From assembly GCA_964640725.1 (NCBI GenBank), contig CAZXIJ010000042.1:1-24360 (forward strand): DNA of 24,360 nucleotides, given 5' to 3'. This DNA is from CALHVX01 sp964640725. Its GTDB lineage: Bacteria > Pseudomonadota > Gammaproteobacteria > Pseudomonadales > Azotimanducaceae. Position 1 is the stretch's first letter; every line of letters begins with the position of its first letter. Below the pieces are notes generated by a model. That model was not told the DNA's origin. It saw nothing but the letters and a program-made list of their open reading frames with translations, and did not search any database. Both the position numbers and the translations under genes were made by a program. Below, piece by piece: positions 1 to 7,252 of this stretch.

Positions 1-539
1 GGCGCTCGGTTAGGGGGCAGCGTGTGCTCGTTGATCTGGATGCGGCTGCACGCCTTGCCGTAGCCCATGGTGTACTTCAGCGCCGGGTAGACCCGGCAGG
101 CACTAATGCCGTAGCCGATGGCAATGAGGCCTTTCTCGCCCCAGCGCGCGCGTATCTTGTCGCGCAGCTCGTCCGCCTGCGGATCGTGGGCAAGCACGAG
201 CTCGGTAAACTGCGCCACCAGCACCACGTCTTCCGGCAGCTTGTCCCAGTCGCGGTCGACGATGGCATGGACGGTGTCCGGGCTGACTTTGGCTTCCAGC
301 GCCATGTCGACCACCAGCTGGGTGCAGGGACCGCAGTCATCCCAGATGATCGCGCGAATTCGGGCGGCGGCTGCGATCTCTGCGGGCAGGTTGCCCTGGT
401 GCGACGACATGGTCTGAAAACCCATGAACTTGAGGAAAGCCGGCAGGTCTGTGCGCAGAATGTCCTGCATGTAGCCCACGTCGTAGCTGTAGCGGCTTTG
501 CATGGAGGTCAGCGCCTTGTTGAGCAGGTATCGGATCAT
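1..539 (-). CDS. Carboxymuconolactone decarboxylase / AhpD-like protein (C-terminus cut by window edge)
   Basis: The minus strand reads openly from an ATG at 539 to the window edge, 179 codons with no stop. The start has a good ribosome site, AGAGGAAA, about 7 bases upstream. The protein is mostly helical and carries a CGPC pair (Cys69, Cys72) in a DDCGPCTQ context, the usual thiol position of the CMD/AhpD fold. Such proteins are either peroxidase-type thiol proteins or ring-opening decarboxylases, and the sequence does not say which. The residue four after the second Cys, where AhpD has a His, is Val here. The gene follows the MFS transporter on the same strand after a 79-bp gap and may be co-transcribed with it. 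Family assignment is fairly firm; function is open. Confidence 0.8.
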   Translation of the reverse strand, partial: MIRYLLNKALTSMQSRYSYDVGYMQDILRTDLPAFLKFMGFQTMSSHQGNLPAEIAAAARIRAIIWDDCGPCTQLVVDMALEAKVSPDTVHAIVDRDWDKLPEDVVLVAQFTELVLAHDPQADELRDKIRARWGEKGLIAIGYGISACRVYPALKYTMGYGKACSRIQINEHTLPPNRA

Positions 540-618
540 CGGTATTTCCTCTGGAGCGTTGTTACACCATTGACGGAACAGCGCGTGATTTCGTGACAGG
601 AAACGGCAGATTTTTGCA

Positions 619-1809
619 TCAGGTCCCTGCGGGCAACGCCGGCTGGGGCTCTGTGGCGCGAACCGGTTTGATGAGCAGCGCGCCCGCCAGCAGAAACAGC
701 GCCGCGCTGCTGTACAGCATGATCGAGAAGTCGTTGTCCTGTAACAGGCTGGATGCCAGCAGCGGCCCGGAGGCCAGTCCGGCATAGGAGACGACGCCGG
801 CCACGGCTGCCAGCTGGCCGCTGCGGTCCAGGTCAGCGCTGACCGCCAGCAGATAGGACTGCACGGCTGGCCACGCAAAGAACAGCCCGGCCATGGCTGA
901 CAGGTACAGCGCCGTCGACTGCGAGGCGACCAGCGCTGCGGCGGCGCTGGCCGACAGCGCGATGCCCGGCAGGACCCAGTACAGACGACCGAAGCGCTTG
1001 CCGCCGAGCACCGGCAGCATGGCCCCGGCGAGACCGAGCAGGCCCGCCGCCGCGATGTAGGTGCTGACGGCCTCTGCGCTGCGCGCCGCGCTGAGCCCCA
1101 CCAGCCCCACGTAGGCCCAGATGCCGCTGGCCGCAGTCTGGTAGATCAGCATGGCCAGCATCAGCAGCAGGTTGTTGCTCGAGATGCCCGTCCTGTACCG
1201 CAGGGTTGTCGCAGGGGCGATGTTGTCTGGCAGCCTGGGCAGGCACCAGACGAAGGCAAAGCTCAGCGCGGCGAACATGGCCATCACATAGAAGACTGCG
1301 GCGGCGCTCCAGACTGCCTCCAGTCGCGGCAACAGGTAAATGACCAGGGAACCCACGCAGAACTGGGTGCAGAGCAGCAGGCCGAAGGCACGGTCCGGGT
1401 TCCGTAGCTGCGCGAGCGCAGCGAACGCCAGGCCGACGCAGAGCCCGCCCACAACGCCAGCCAGAAAACGCCAGCCCAGCATGGTCGGGTACCCGGACCA
1501 CGCGGCAGACGTCGCGTCCATGAGCGCCAGGCCTGCAAAGAGCAGGAGCAGGGCGCGCCGCCGAGGCGCTCGACGAACCAGAAACACGGCGAGAACTGTG
1601 CCGACGATGCCGCCGTAGCCGTTCAGCGCGACCACCCGGCCGGCCTGCGCGTCGCTGAAGCCCAGCCCCGTGGCGAGCGCGCTCACCAGGCCCGGCAGAA
1701 AGTTGATGTAAGCAAGCCCCGCCATGGCGACAAAAGCGAGCAGGAGGTAGCTCGTAAGGCTGTCCGGTGTCGGGCTTCTCGCCGCGTTGCGCTGTTGGGT
1801 CGTGCTCAT
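619..1809 (-). CDS. MFS transporter (DHA1-like)
   Basis: The 396-residue product is hydrophobic throughout, with about 12 predicted membrane helices and short Arg-rich loops, such as the VRRAPRRR loop between helices 2 and 3 that is typical of the MFS A-motif region. The length is normal for a 12-helix major facilitator. It would act in the inner membrane as a proton-coupled exporter or importer; substrate cannot be read. The ATG at 1809 has no clear ribosome site. The gene is transcribed away from the LysR gene, the classic layout in which the LysR protein controls its divergent neighbour. The CMD-like gene lies downstream on the same strand. Family call is firm, substrate unknown. Confidence 0.85.
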   Translation of the reverse strand: MSTTQQRNAARSPTPDSLTSYLLLAFVAMAGLAYINFLPGLVSALATGLGFSDAQAGRVVALNGYGGIVGTVLAVFLVRRAPRRRALLLLFAGLALMDATSAAWSGYPTMLGWRFLAGVVGGLCVGLAFAALAQLRNPDRAFGLLLCTQFCVGSLVIYLLPRLEAVWSAAAVFYVMAMFAALSFAFVWCLPRLPDNIAPATTLRYRTGISSNNLLLMLAMLIYQTAASGIWAYVGLVGLSAARSAEAVSTYIAAAGLLGLAGAMLPVLGGKRFGRLYWVLPGIALSASAAAALVASQSTALYLSAMAGLFFAWPAVQSYLLAVSADLDRSGQLAAVAGVVSYAGLASGPLLASSLLQDNDFSIMLYSSAALFLLAGALLIKPVRATEPQPALPAGT

Positions 1810-1851
1810 GGGCTGGTGCTGCTGCTCGGCATGAATCGCCGCTTGCAGGCC

Positions 1852-1879
1852 ATATTATCGAGCACTTTGCGGGGATAAA
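1852..1879 (-). promoter_or_regulatory. Possible sigma-70 promoter of the MFS gene
   Basis: On the minus strand a TTTATC (-35, 1874-1879) and TAATAT (-10, 1852-1857) are separated by 16 bp, about 45 bp before the MFS start codon. The match is weak to moderate and was found by eye. The TTCATGAA pair lies just upstream of the -35, where a LysR activator would sit. Confidence 0.3.
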
Positions 1880-1898
1880 TGGGGCAGCAACCCTATGA

Positions 1899-1919
1899 TT
1901 CATGAATATCGTTCATGAA
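1899..1919. promoter_or_regulatory. Paired TTCATGAA palindromes, probable LysR binding site
   Basis: TTCATGAA occurs at 1899-1906 and again at 1912-1919, five bases apart. Each copy is its own reverse complement, so the pair is both a direct and an inverted repeat with 13-bp spacing. It lies between the divergent MFS and LysR genes. LysR proteins usually bind a dyad with a T-N11-A core between the regulator and its target. A TATACT (1928-1933) lies just downstream, only 6 bp before the LysR ATG, so that transcript may be nearly leaderless. Confidence 0.55.
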
Positions 1920-1939
1920 AGCTTCGCTATACTCGCTGG

Positions 1940-2944
1940 ATGGACAAAATGCGCTCGCTGGAGCTTTTCCTTGCCACCTGCGACAGCGGCAGCTTCGCGG
2001 CCGCAGCCCGGAGCTGCAGCACGGACCCCTCGACGGTCAGCAAGGCCATCGGTCGCCTCGAAGCTGAGCTTGGGCTGACACTGTTTCAGCGGTCCACGCG
2101 AGCGCTGCGGATCACCGCAGCCGGCAAGCGCTACGCGCGCACGGTTCGGAACATGGTGCAGGACCTGGCGTCCTGCGAAGTCGAGCTCAAGCAGTTCAAC
2201 GACTCGCCCAGCGGCACCCTGCGGATCAGCTCCGCCGTGTGCTATGGCCATCGCTACCTGCGGCCGCTGCTGCCGGCGTTCTGTCAGCGCTACCCGGCGA
2301 TCCGGCTGGAGCTGGCGCTCAACGACCTGCATGTTGACCTGATCGACAACGACATCGATATCGCGCTGCGCACCGGCTACGTCAAAGACAGCCGCCTGGT
2401 GGCGCGCCGGCTGAGCCCCATGGACTTCATGACCTGCGTGTCGCCGCAGTATCTGGAGGCGCACGGCACGCCGCGCTCCGCCGGAGATTTTCAGCAGCAC
2501 CAGTGGATCGGTTTTCGCATTAAGGAAACGCAGCAGTTGCAGCCGATCTTCCTGCCGGATGCTCAAGGCGCCTACCAGCCTTGCGAGCTGGAACGCAGCC
2601 ACGTGACTGACGACGGTGAAGCCATGGCCCACATGTGCACGGACGGCCTGGGGTTTGCGCAGCTGCCTCACTTCCTGGCAAAGCAGGGTCTCACCAGCGG
2701 TGCGCTTGTCTCGCTGTACCCGTGTCTGGAGCTGCCGGAGCCGGACAGCGGCGTGTTCGCGATCTACCCCAAGCGGGAGTACCTGCCCGCGAAGGTTCGC
2801 GTCTTTGTGGAGTTTCTGACCGCATCCCTCGCCGCCATGGGCGAGGATGCGCACCGAACCTGGGCGCCGGACTGGGTGCCCATTGTCAACTTTGAACCTG
2901 TTGCCCCAGCGCAGCCGGTCCCCGGCCCGTCTCAAACGGCCTGA
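1940..2944 (+). CDS. LysR-family transcriptional regulator
   Basis: The 334-residue product opens with the LysR winged helix-turn-helix (about residues 1-62): LELFLATCDSGSFAAAAR, then STVSKAIGRLEAELG and LFQRSTRALRITAAG, all typical of the family. An effector-binding domain follows (about 90-295) and then a short Pro-rich tail. Two starts are possible: ATG 1940, or ATG 1949 three codons on, which has a weak GGATGG ahead of it. It lies divergent to the MFS gene and probably controls it through the TTCATGAA pair. The last 59 bp overlap the end of the convergent desaturase gene, so the two transcripts are antisense at their 3' ends. Ligand unknown. Confidence 0.93.
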   Translation: MDKMRSLELFLATCDSGSFAAAARSCSTDPSTVSKAIGRLEAELGLTLFQRSTRALRITAAGKRYARTVRNMVQDLASCEVELKQFNDSPSGTLRISSAVCYGHRYLRPLLPAFCQRYPAIRLELALNDLHVDLIDNDIDIALRTGYVKDSRLVARRLSPMDFMTCVSPQYLEAHGTPRSAGDFQQHQWIGFRIKETQQLQPIFLPDAQGAYQPCELERSHVTDDGEAMAHMCTDGLGFAQLPHFLAKQGLTSGALVSLYPCLELPEPDSGVFAIYPKREYLPAKVRVFVEFLTASLAAMGEDAHRTWAPDWVPIVNFEPVAPAQPVPGPSQTA

Positions 2945-3839
2945 TCGCCTGCAGCTCCGGGCGCTCCGGCAGCTGCGCGGGCAGCACGATGTTCCACACC
3001 AGGCCGGCGCGGTGCAGGCCAGCCAGCACCGACCAGCCCGGATCCCATTGGCCCGCATAGAGCCCCAGCCGTGCTGAGCCCGGAAAGGCATGGTGGTTGT
3101 TGTGCCAGCACTCGCCCATGGTGAGCAGCGAGGTCCAGGACACATTGCGCCCCTGAACTGCAGCGTCGCGCACGGTCCAGTGGTCGCCGGGCTCGCCGTG
3201 GGCAAAGTAGCCGATCAGCCAGTGGCCGACGATGCTGACCGTGACGCGCGCGCAGATCCCCCACAGCACCCAGGGCAGCCCGCCGGCGACGAACAACAGC
3301 GCAGCCCAGGGGAGTTGCTGTGCCATCCAGTGGCGTTCCATCCACCGGTAGACCGGGTCCTGGGCGATGGCCGGCTCAACGGTGATCTCCGGCGGTCGCG
3401 CCAGCTCCAGGCGGCAGCACAGCTGCCAGAAGAGGTCCTGATGCCAGCGTGAGCGGTGCGAGTAGTAGGGATGGCAGCGCCGCTGGCGCTGCGCCCAGTC
3501 GCGCGTGTCATGGGTGCGCAGCATCCCCAGGGGCCCGGCAAGCCCCACCAGCGTCCCGAGATGGACCAGCGTGTATTCCAGCCAGCGAGGACACTCAAAG
3601 CTGCGGTGAATCAGCCGCCGATGCATGCCGAGGGAGTGTCCAAGGCACAGGGTGGTCGCGGTAAAAACCAGAAACGCAACGATGGCCCCGGGCGTTGCCA
3701 GCCACAGCGCGCCCAGGGTGCCCATCAGCATCGCGACGACCCACAGCAGTTTCGGGCGATCGACGACCACCCGGCCGTGTTCAGCGTTACCGGCTTGCGT
3801 CGGTTGATCGATGCGGGGATTTTGGTAGCTGTTCGTCAC
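2886..3839 (-). CDS. Acyl-CoA desaturase-like membrane di-iron enzyme
   Basis: I place the start at GTG 3839 because AAGGAGG sits nine bases ahead of it; longer reading upstream lies in the wrong frame of the neighbouring gene. The 317-residue product has hydrophobic segments near 31-66 and 175-210. Histidine box 1 is HSLGMHRRLIH (68-78), box 3 is GECWHNNHHAFP (242-253). Box 2 does not have the standard HxxHH; instead there is HDTRDWAQ (110-117) and a His-rich stretch to 133, which I recall from a bacterial desaturase subfamily. The enzyme should insert a double bond into a fatty acyl chain at the inner membrane. It overlaps the preceding SRPBCC gene by 53 bp (coupled translation) and the LysR gene end by 59 bp. 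Confidence 0.85.
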   Translation of the reverse strand: MTNSYQNPRIDQPTQAGNAEHGRVVVDRPKLLWVVAMLMGTLGALWLATPGAIVAFLVFTATTLCLGHSLGMHRRLIHRSFECPRWLEYTLVHLGTLVGLAGPLGMLRTHDTRDWAQRQRRCHPYYSHRSRWHQDLFWQLCCRLELARPPEITVEPAIAQDPVYRWMERHWMAQQLPWAALLFVAGGLPWVLWGICARVTVSIVGHWLIGYFAHGEPGDHWTVRDAAVQGRNVSWTSLLTMGECWHNNHHAFPGSARLGLYAGQWDPGWSVLAGLHRAGLVWNIVLPAQLPERPELQAIRPFETGRGPAALGQQVQS

Positions 3840-4952
3840 GGTCGATGACCTCCTTGAGCAGGTGTTCGGCCATGCGAGCAACAGCAAAGCGGGTGACCGG
3901 CTGGAAGTACCAGGCCGGATCCAGCTTGCGGTCGTAGTCGATGGCGATGGTGACGGCGGTTCGCCCCGCCGACAGTGGATGGAATCTGACGTCAATGCGC
4001 TGCAAGGCGAGGTAGCTGTTAAAGAGCGTGCTATCCGTGCGGACCAGGCTGCGCACGCCGGTGTTGTCAGCCTGCACAACCTCCATCTCCAGGGTGCCGC
4101 TGTGCACGTTGGCGATCAGCCAGCGCGGGTAGTGAATGCGCAGTCGATGTCGCGCTCCGGGCACCAGCTTTTGGCCTGACAGCACCTCCGGCATGGGAAA
4201 AATCGACAGCAACCAGTGCCTGGGCCGGTTCAGGTCGATGGGCTGGGCCATGTTGCCCAGCAGCTCTGCGGGCCCGTGCGCCACCACGGCGCTGTGCGTC
4301 ACCGTATTGGACCGCTCGAAGCNNNNNNNNNNNNNNNNNNNNNNNNNNNNNNNNNNNNNNNNNNNNNNNNNNNNNNNNNNNNNNNNNNNNNNNNNNNNNN
4401 NNNNNNNNNNNNNNNNNNNNNNGCGGGCCCGTGCGCCACCACGGCGCTGTGCGTCACCGTATTGGACCGCTCGAAGCTGAGCGCCGGCGTCGTGCCCTCC
4501 AAGGATGCGGCGAGCACCAGCAGCGGCACGAAGGACAGGTGCAGACGGCTGCTGGAGGCATGGCGCCGGCGCCGAAGCCAGCGTGACAGGGCCACCAGGC
4601 CCAGCCCGATGAAGTAGAAGGGCATGAAAAAGAGCACGCAGATAAAGCCCTCGCCCAGCACGATGGAGCTGCCCAGAAAGACCACCAGCGCGCTCAGCGT
4701 CAGATCTCGCCCCCAATGCGCCCCGGAGGGGTCGGGGGTGGGGCGCAGGGCTTCGATCAGCAGGGCGCTGCCATAGGGCAGCAGCAGGTACAGGAGCGAT
4801 GTCTGGCCCAGCCCCACGGCGTACAGGAACCGGACGCTCAAGGCCGCGGCGCCGATCAGGAGGAGCGTGAGCAGCCACCAGAAACGCCGGCGACCCAGGC
4901 GGGTCTCAACGCGCTGCTTGAGGTTTTGGTGTTGGTTTTCGTTCGCTGGCAT
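3787..4952 (-). CDS. Membrane protein with C-terminal SRPBCC-like domain (interrupted by an assembly gap)
   Basis: Read across the gap after removing the 100 Ns and one copy of the 55-bp repeat, this is a single 336-residue protein. Without that repair it appears as two frame-shifted pieces. ATG 4952 has GGGAGA six bases upstream. Residues 1-23 are basic and polar; membrane helices follow at about 24-46, 50-69, 84-106, 106-125 and 138-150. Residues 158-320 look like an SRPBCC/polyketide-cyclase-like domain (ligand-binding helix-grip fold), with the closing helix near 300-320. No catalytic motif is visible. It lies directly upstream of, and overlaps, the desaturase, so a role in handling or sensing lipid is reasonable but inferred. 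The AraC gene upstream is on the same strand. Confidence 0.7.
3849..3855 (-). promoter_or_regulatory. Strong ribosome binding site for the desaturase
   Basis: AAGGAGG, nearly a full complement of the 16S 3' end, lies nine bases upstream of GTG 3839 and inside the 3' part of the SRPBCC gene. It decides the desaturase start and implies translation coupled to the upstream gene. Confidence 0.75.
4268..4477. other. Scaffold gap 1: 100 N flanked by identical 55-bp ends
   Basis: Bases 4268-4322 and 4423-4477 are identical over all 55 positions and flank exactly 100 N (4323-4422). Collapsing them (155 bp removed) brings the two parts of the SRPBCC membrane gene into one frame. A 55-base overlap is a common assembler k-mer length, and 100 N is the usual placeholder for a gap of unknown size. 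Confidence 0.93.
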
Positions 4953-5006
4953 CGCCGCTCTCCCGGATGGAGACGACAGCCTGGCGTGCTGGGATCGCCG
5001 ACGCTT

Positions 5007-5024
5007 CCGGATCGATCGTTCCGG
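5007..5024. promoter_or_regulatory. 18-bp near-perfect palindrome upstream of the SRPBCC-desaturase pair
   Basis: CCGGA-T-CGATCG-T-TCCGG matches its reverse complement at every position except one T/T pair. It lies 55-72 bp before ATG 4952, in the 127-bp gap after the AraC gene. It may be an operator for a regulator of the membrane-SRPBCC/desaturase pair. Confidence 0.45.
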
Positions 5025-5037
5025 TGCATAAAGATTG

Positions 5038-5057
5038 AACTGCTATTAAAAACAGTT
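5038..5057. promoter_or_regulatory. AT-rich inverted repeat AACTG-N10-CAGTT
   Basis: AACTG (5038-5042) and CAGTT (5053-5057) flank CTATTAAAAA, the most AT-rich stretch nearby. It lies between the AraC stop and the SRPBCC gene and could be part of a promoter or a protein site. The arms are only 5 bp, so chance is not excluded. Confidence 0.3.
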
Positions 5058-5079
5058 AGTTAGAGGCTATTCGGAAAGA

Positions 5080-6087
5080 TCATTCAGGAGTCTCGGCGCT
5101 GCCTTGTGCCTTGCGATAGGCGCCTGGGGTGCAGCCGTGCACGTCGCGAAAGGCGGTGTAAAAGGTGGATTGGGAGCGGAAGCCGGTCTGGAGCGCGATC
5201 GACAGGACCGACTGGTCCGGTGCCTCGCGCAGGAGGGTCGCCGCTTCGTTCAGGCGGTGTTGCCGCACAAACTGGCTGTAGCTCTGATTCAGGTGCTGGT
5301 TGAGCAACTCAGACAGCTGGTGATGGCTCAGGTTGAGGGCGCCCGCCAGGCTGGCAAGGCTCAAGGACTCCTCACGATACAGCCGGTCCTCTCGCATCAG
5401 GCGGTCCAGGTCCGACAGCTTTTCGGTGACGGGCACGTCACCGAGCGTCGAGACCACGTAGCGGTGTTGCGTCCGCTCAAACAGTTCGGTGACGAAGTCC
5501 GGAATTGCCACCAGCGCGAACAGAATCAACGCATAGGTCAGGCTGATGGACAGCGCGTAGATCCGATAGAACCAGTCCGGAGACTGTGCCATCAGCAGGC
5601 CGCTGGCCAGCACGGCCAGCGCGAATAGCGTGATGAGGGCGGAGAACAGACGCTCGAAGCGACGTTGGCGATAGTCGCTGCGCGCGGTCAGGACGAGCCA
5701 GCTCAGCCACAGCGCGTAGCCCGTGCCGAACCCGAGAATCAACGCCAGGTTCCAAGGGGCAGGGAGCCCCCAGGCGATCGCGGGCGGTGCCAGGTGGAGT
5801 GCTAGCGCCGGTTCGATGGGCGCCTCCGGCAACACCAGGGCGCGGCCAAAGAAGAAAAACAGCGCCGGAGCGAGGAACACCATCAAGCGGTAAGCGGGTT
5901 GTGACAGCGGCTCGGCGCCACCCTGCAACCACGCCAGGTGTGCGAACTGAATGACGATCAGCGCGCTCGAGAGCAGGATGCAGGCAGCGATGGAGAAGGG
6001 CGTGCGCTTGGGGATCCAGTGCCCGGCCAGGTAAGCCAGCACCAGCAGGCCCGCTGCCACGATAGAAAAGCCGATCGCAATCGTCAT
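5080..6087 (-). CDS. AraC-family regulator with membrane-spanning N-terminal domain
   Basis: The 335-residue product has about 200 residues of hydrophobic sequence with roughly six or seven helices, then a cytoplasmic AraC/XylS DNA-binding domain (about 230-330). That domain includes LSLASLAGALNLSHHQLSELLN as the first helix-turn-helix and SVLSIALQTGFRSQSTFYTAF, followed by HGCTPGAYRK, as the second; both match the family signature well. This layout is known in membrane-anchored AraC regulators that respond to envelope or membrane signals. It lies upstream of the SRPBCC-desaturase pair on the same strand, which makes membrane lipid control a plausible role, though only context supports that. 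ATG 6087 follows the AHSA1 gene stop by 56 bp. Confidence 0.88.
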   Translation of the reverse strand: MTIAIGFSIVAAGLLVLAYLAGHWIPKRTPFSIAACILLSSALIVIQFAHLAWLQGGAEPLSQPAYRLMVFLAPALFFFFGRALVLPEAPIEPALALHLAPPAIAWGLPAPWNLALILGFGTGYALWLSWLVLTARSDYRQRRFERLFSALITLFALAVLASGLLMAQSPDWFYRIYALSISLTYALILFALVAIPDFVTELFERTQHRYVVSTLGDVPVTEKLSDLDRLMREDRLYREESLSLASLAGALNLSHHQLSELLNQHLNQSYSQFVRQHRLNEAATLLREAPDQSVLSIALQTGFRSQSTFYTAFRDVHGCTPGAYRKAQGSAETPE

Positions 6088-6143
6088 AGCCGCGATCTTA
6101 GCTCAACAACGCCCTGGCAAGAGCGGGCGTCCGGGTAGCGTCG

Positions 6144-6539
6144 CTACCGCGCAGACAGGTGCGCCCGAAACCCTTCGATGTAGCTGTCCCAGCCGGTGCT
6201 GTGGTTGGTGACACTTTCTGGCTTGGTGAAGCCATCGTGCAGAATTCTGACCCGGGTGCCGGTCTGCGTCGGCGCAAAGGTGACGTCGATGGTCGACACC
6301 TCGCCATCACCGTTCCACTCCCAGGTGTAGGTCACGCGGGTGCCGGGCTCGACGCGCAGAAACTCGCCCTGATTGCTGGCGGTAAAGTCCGGCGAGTCCA
6401 TGAACAGCCGGTAGTGGCCGCCAACCTCGGGCTTGATGTCCATGCGGGTCGCGGGGGCAATGACCGTGTCTGAGTCGACCCAGGCGGCGTACACTTTGTC
6501 GATCGCAAAGGGCAGGTCGTAGCTTTTGTCGATGATCAT
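6144..6539 (-). CDS. Small SRPBCC protein, AHSA1 type
   Basis: From ATG 6539 the product is 131 residues with the normal AHSA1-like pattern: an opening strand MIIDKSYDLPFAIDKVYAAW, then EVGGHYRLFM, TYTWEWNGDG, and a closing WDSYIEGFRAHL helix. GGGAGG lies seven bases ahead of this ATG. Longer reading to ATG 6608 adds 23 residues that resemble a signal peptide, but that ATG has no ribosome site and would fall at the predicted transcript start, so I prefer 6539. Such proteins bind or transform small hydrophobic ligands; no specific substrate is visible. It is divergent to the TetR gene and its promoter is covered by the 7-7-7 operator. Confidence 0.8.
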   Translation of the reverse strand: MIIDKSYDLPFAIDKVYAAWVDSDTVIAPATRMDIKPEVGGHYRLFMDSPDFTASNQGEFLRVEPGTRVTYTWEWNGDGEVSTIDVTFAPTQTGTRVRILHDGFTKPESVTNHSTGWDSYIEGFRAHLSAR

Positions 6540-6615
6540 GGGCGAGCCTCCCAGGGCGAATTGGCTGAACCCGAGCGAGCAGAGAATCGTGATGAAGATC
6601 GATCTCATATGGGGC

Positions 6616-6645
6616 ATGATAAGCATACCGACCGAAGGTATGCAA
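6616..6645 (-). promoter_or_regulatory. Sigma-70-like promoter of the AHSA1 gene
   Basis: On the minus strand TTGCAT (6640-6645) and TATCAT (6616-6621) are spaced by 18 bp. The spacer is filled almost wholly by the GCATACC/GGTATGC operator. The transcript should begin near 6609, which gives about a 70-base leader to ATG 6539. Confidence 0.5.
6623..6643. promoter_or_regulatory. TetR operator, perfect inverted repeat GCATACC-N7-GGTATGC
   Basis: The two 7-base arms are exact reverse complements with a 7-base spacer (GACCGAA). Its left half, ATACCGACC, resembles known TetR-family boxes of the type ATACCGAC/GTCGGTAT. It sits between the divergent AHSA1 and TetR genes, overlaps the AHSA1 promoter, and ends four bases before the TetR start, so one bound dimer could repress both genes. 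Confidence 0.75.
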
Positions 6646-6647
6646 AC

Positions 6648-7232
6648 TTGAGCGCCAAAGTGAAGCAAGGCGAAGCCACTGCCAGCCGGCTCCTTGCGAT
6701 CGCCCGAAAAAGCCTCGAGCAACGGGGCTACGCCGCAACGACGACGCAAGACATCATTGGCGAGGCTGGTGTCACAAAGGGCGCTCTGTACCACCACTTT
6801 CCGTCCAAGCCAGACCTGTTCGAGGCGGTGTACCGGCAGGCCGAAGCAGAGATGGGCGGCCGGATTCAGAAGGCATCCCAGGCACAGGCGGAGCCGTTCG
6901 AGCAGTTGGTCGCGGGGTGTTTTGCCTATCTGGAGTGCTGTTGCGAGGGCGACCTGCACCGGGTTCTTCGCCTTGAAGGACCGGCGGCGCTCGGGCCCGC
7001 GCGATGGCAAGCGATTGACCGGGAGTTCGGCGTCTATCGTCTCTTGCCGTTTCTGCAAGACCTGGCATCGCGCGGCGTGATCGCGCCGCCGTCCGTCGAA
7101 GCCTTTGCGTTTCAGATCACCGGGGCGATGAACGAAGCAACGTTCTGGGTCACGCAGCATGCGACACCGGCAAAAGCGCTCAAGGAGAGCAAACGCATGC
7201 TCCGACACTTGCTCGAGTCGGTTGCGGCCTGA
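6648..7232 (+). CDS. TetR/AcrR-family transcriptional regulator
   Basis: The N-terminal helix-turn-helix is clear: ARKSLEQRGYAATTTQDI, then AGVTKGALYHHFPSKPDLF, an almost textbook TetR signature (about residues 14-60). The ligand domain follows to residue 194. The start is uncertain. TTG 6648 begins just after the operator, with GAAGG ahead of it, and gives a normal family length. ATG 6609 would put the operator inside the gene, and GTG 6660 lacks a ribosome site. The gene is divergent to the AHSA1 SRPBCC gene, its most likely target, and probably represses itself. It converges on the PhyH gene with 20 bp between stops. Confidence 0.9.
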   Translation: MSAKVKQGEATASRLLAIARKSLEQRGYAATTTQDIIGEAGVTKGALYHHFPSKPDLFEAVYRQAEAEMGGRIQKASQAQAEPFEQLVAGCFAYLECCCEGDLHRVLRLEGPAALGPARWQAIDREFGVYRLLPFLQDLASRGVIAPPSVEAFAFQITGAMNEATFWVTQHATPAKALKESKRMLRHLLESVAA

Positions 7233-7252
7233 GAAACGACCCTCAGCTATCG

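Noticed and set aside
24..596. A 190-codon plus-strand frame at the left edge
   Set aside because: The minus strand encodes a CMD-like protein with its own ribosome site and CxxC motif over the same bases.
4268..4477. The 55-bp duplication as a biological repeat or insertion target-site duplication
   Set aside because: It flanks an exact 100-N block, the same length recurs at the second gap, and collapsing it restores a reading frame.
6134..6148. GGTAGC-GTC-GCTACC hairpin over the AHSA1 stop codon as a terminator
   Set aside because: It is a perfect 6-bp stem, but the downstream minus-strand sequence is GC-rich with no T-run, and most of it is coding.
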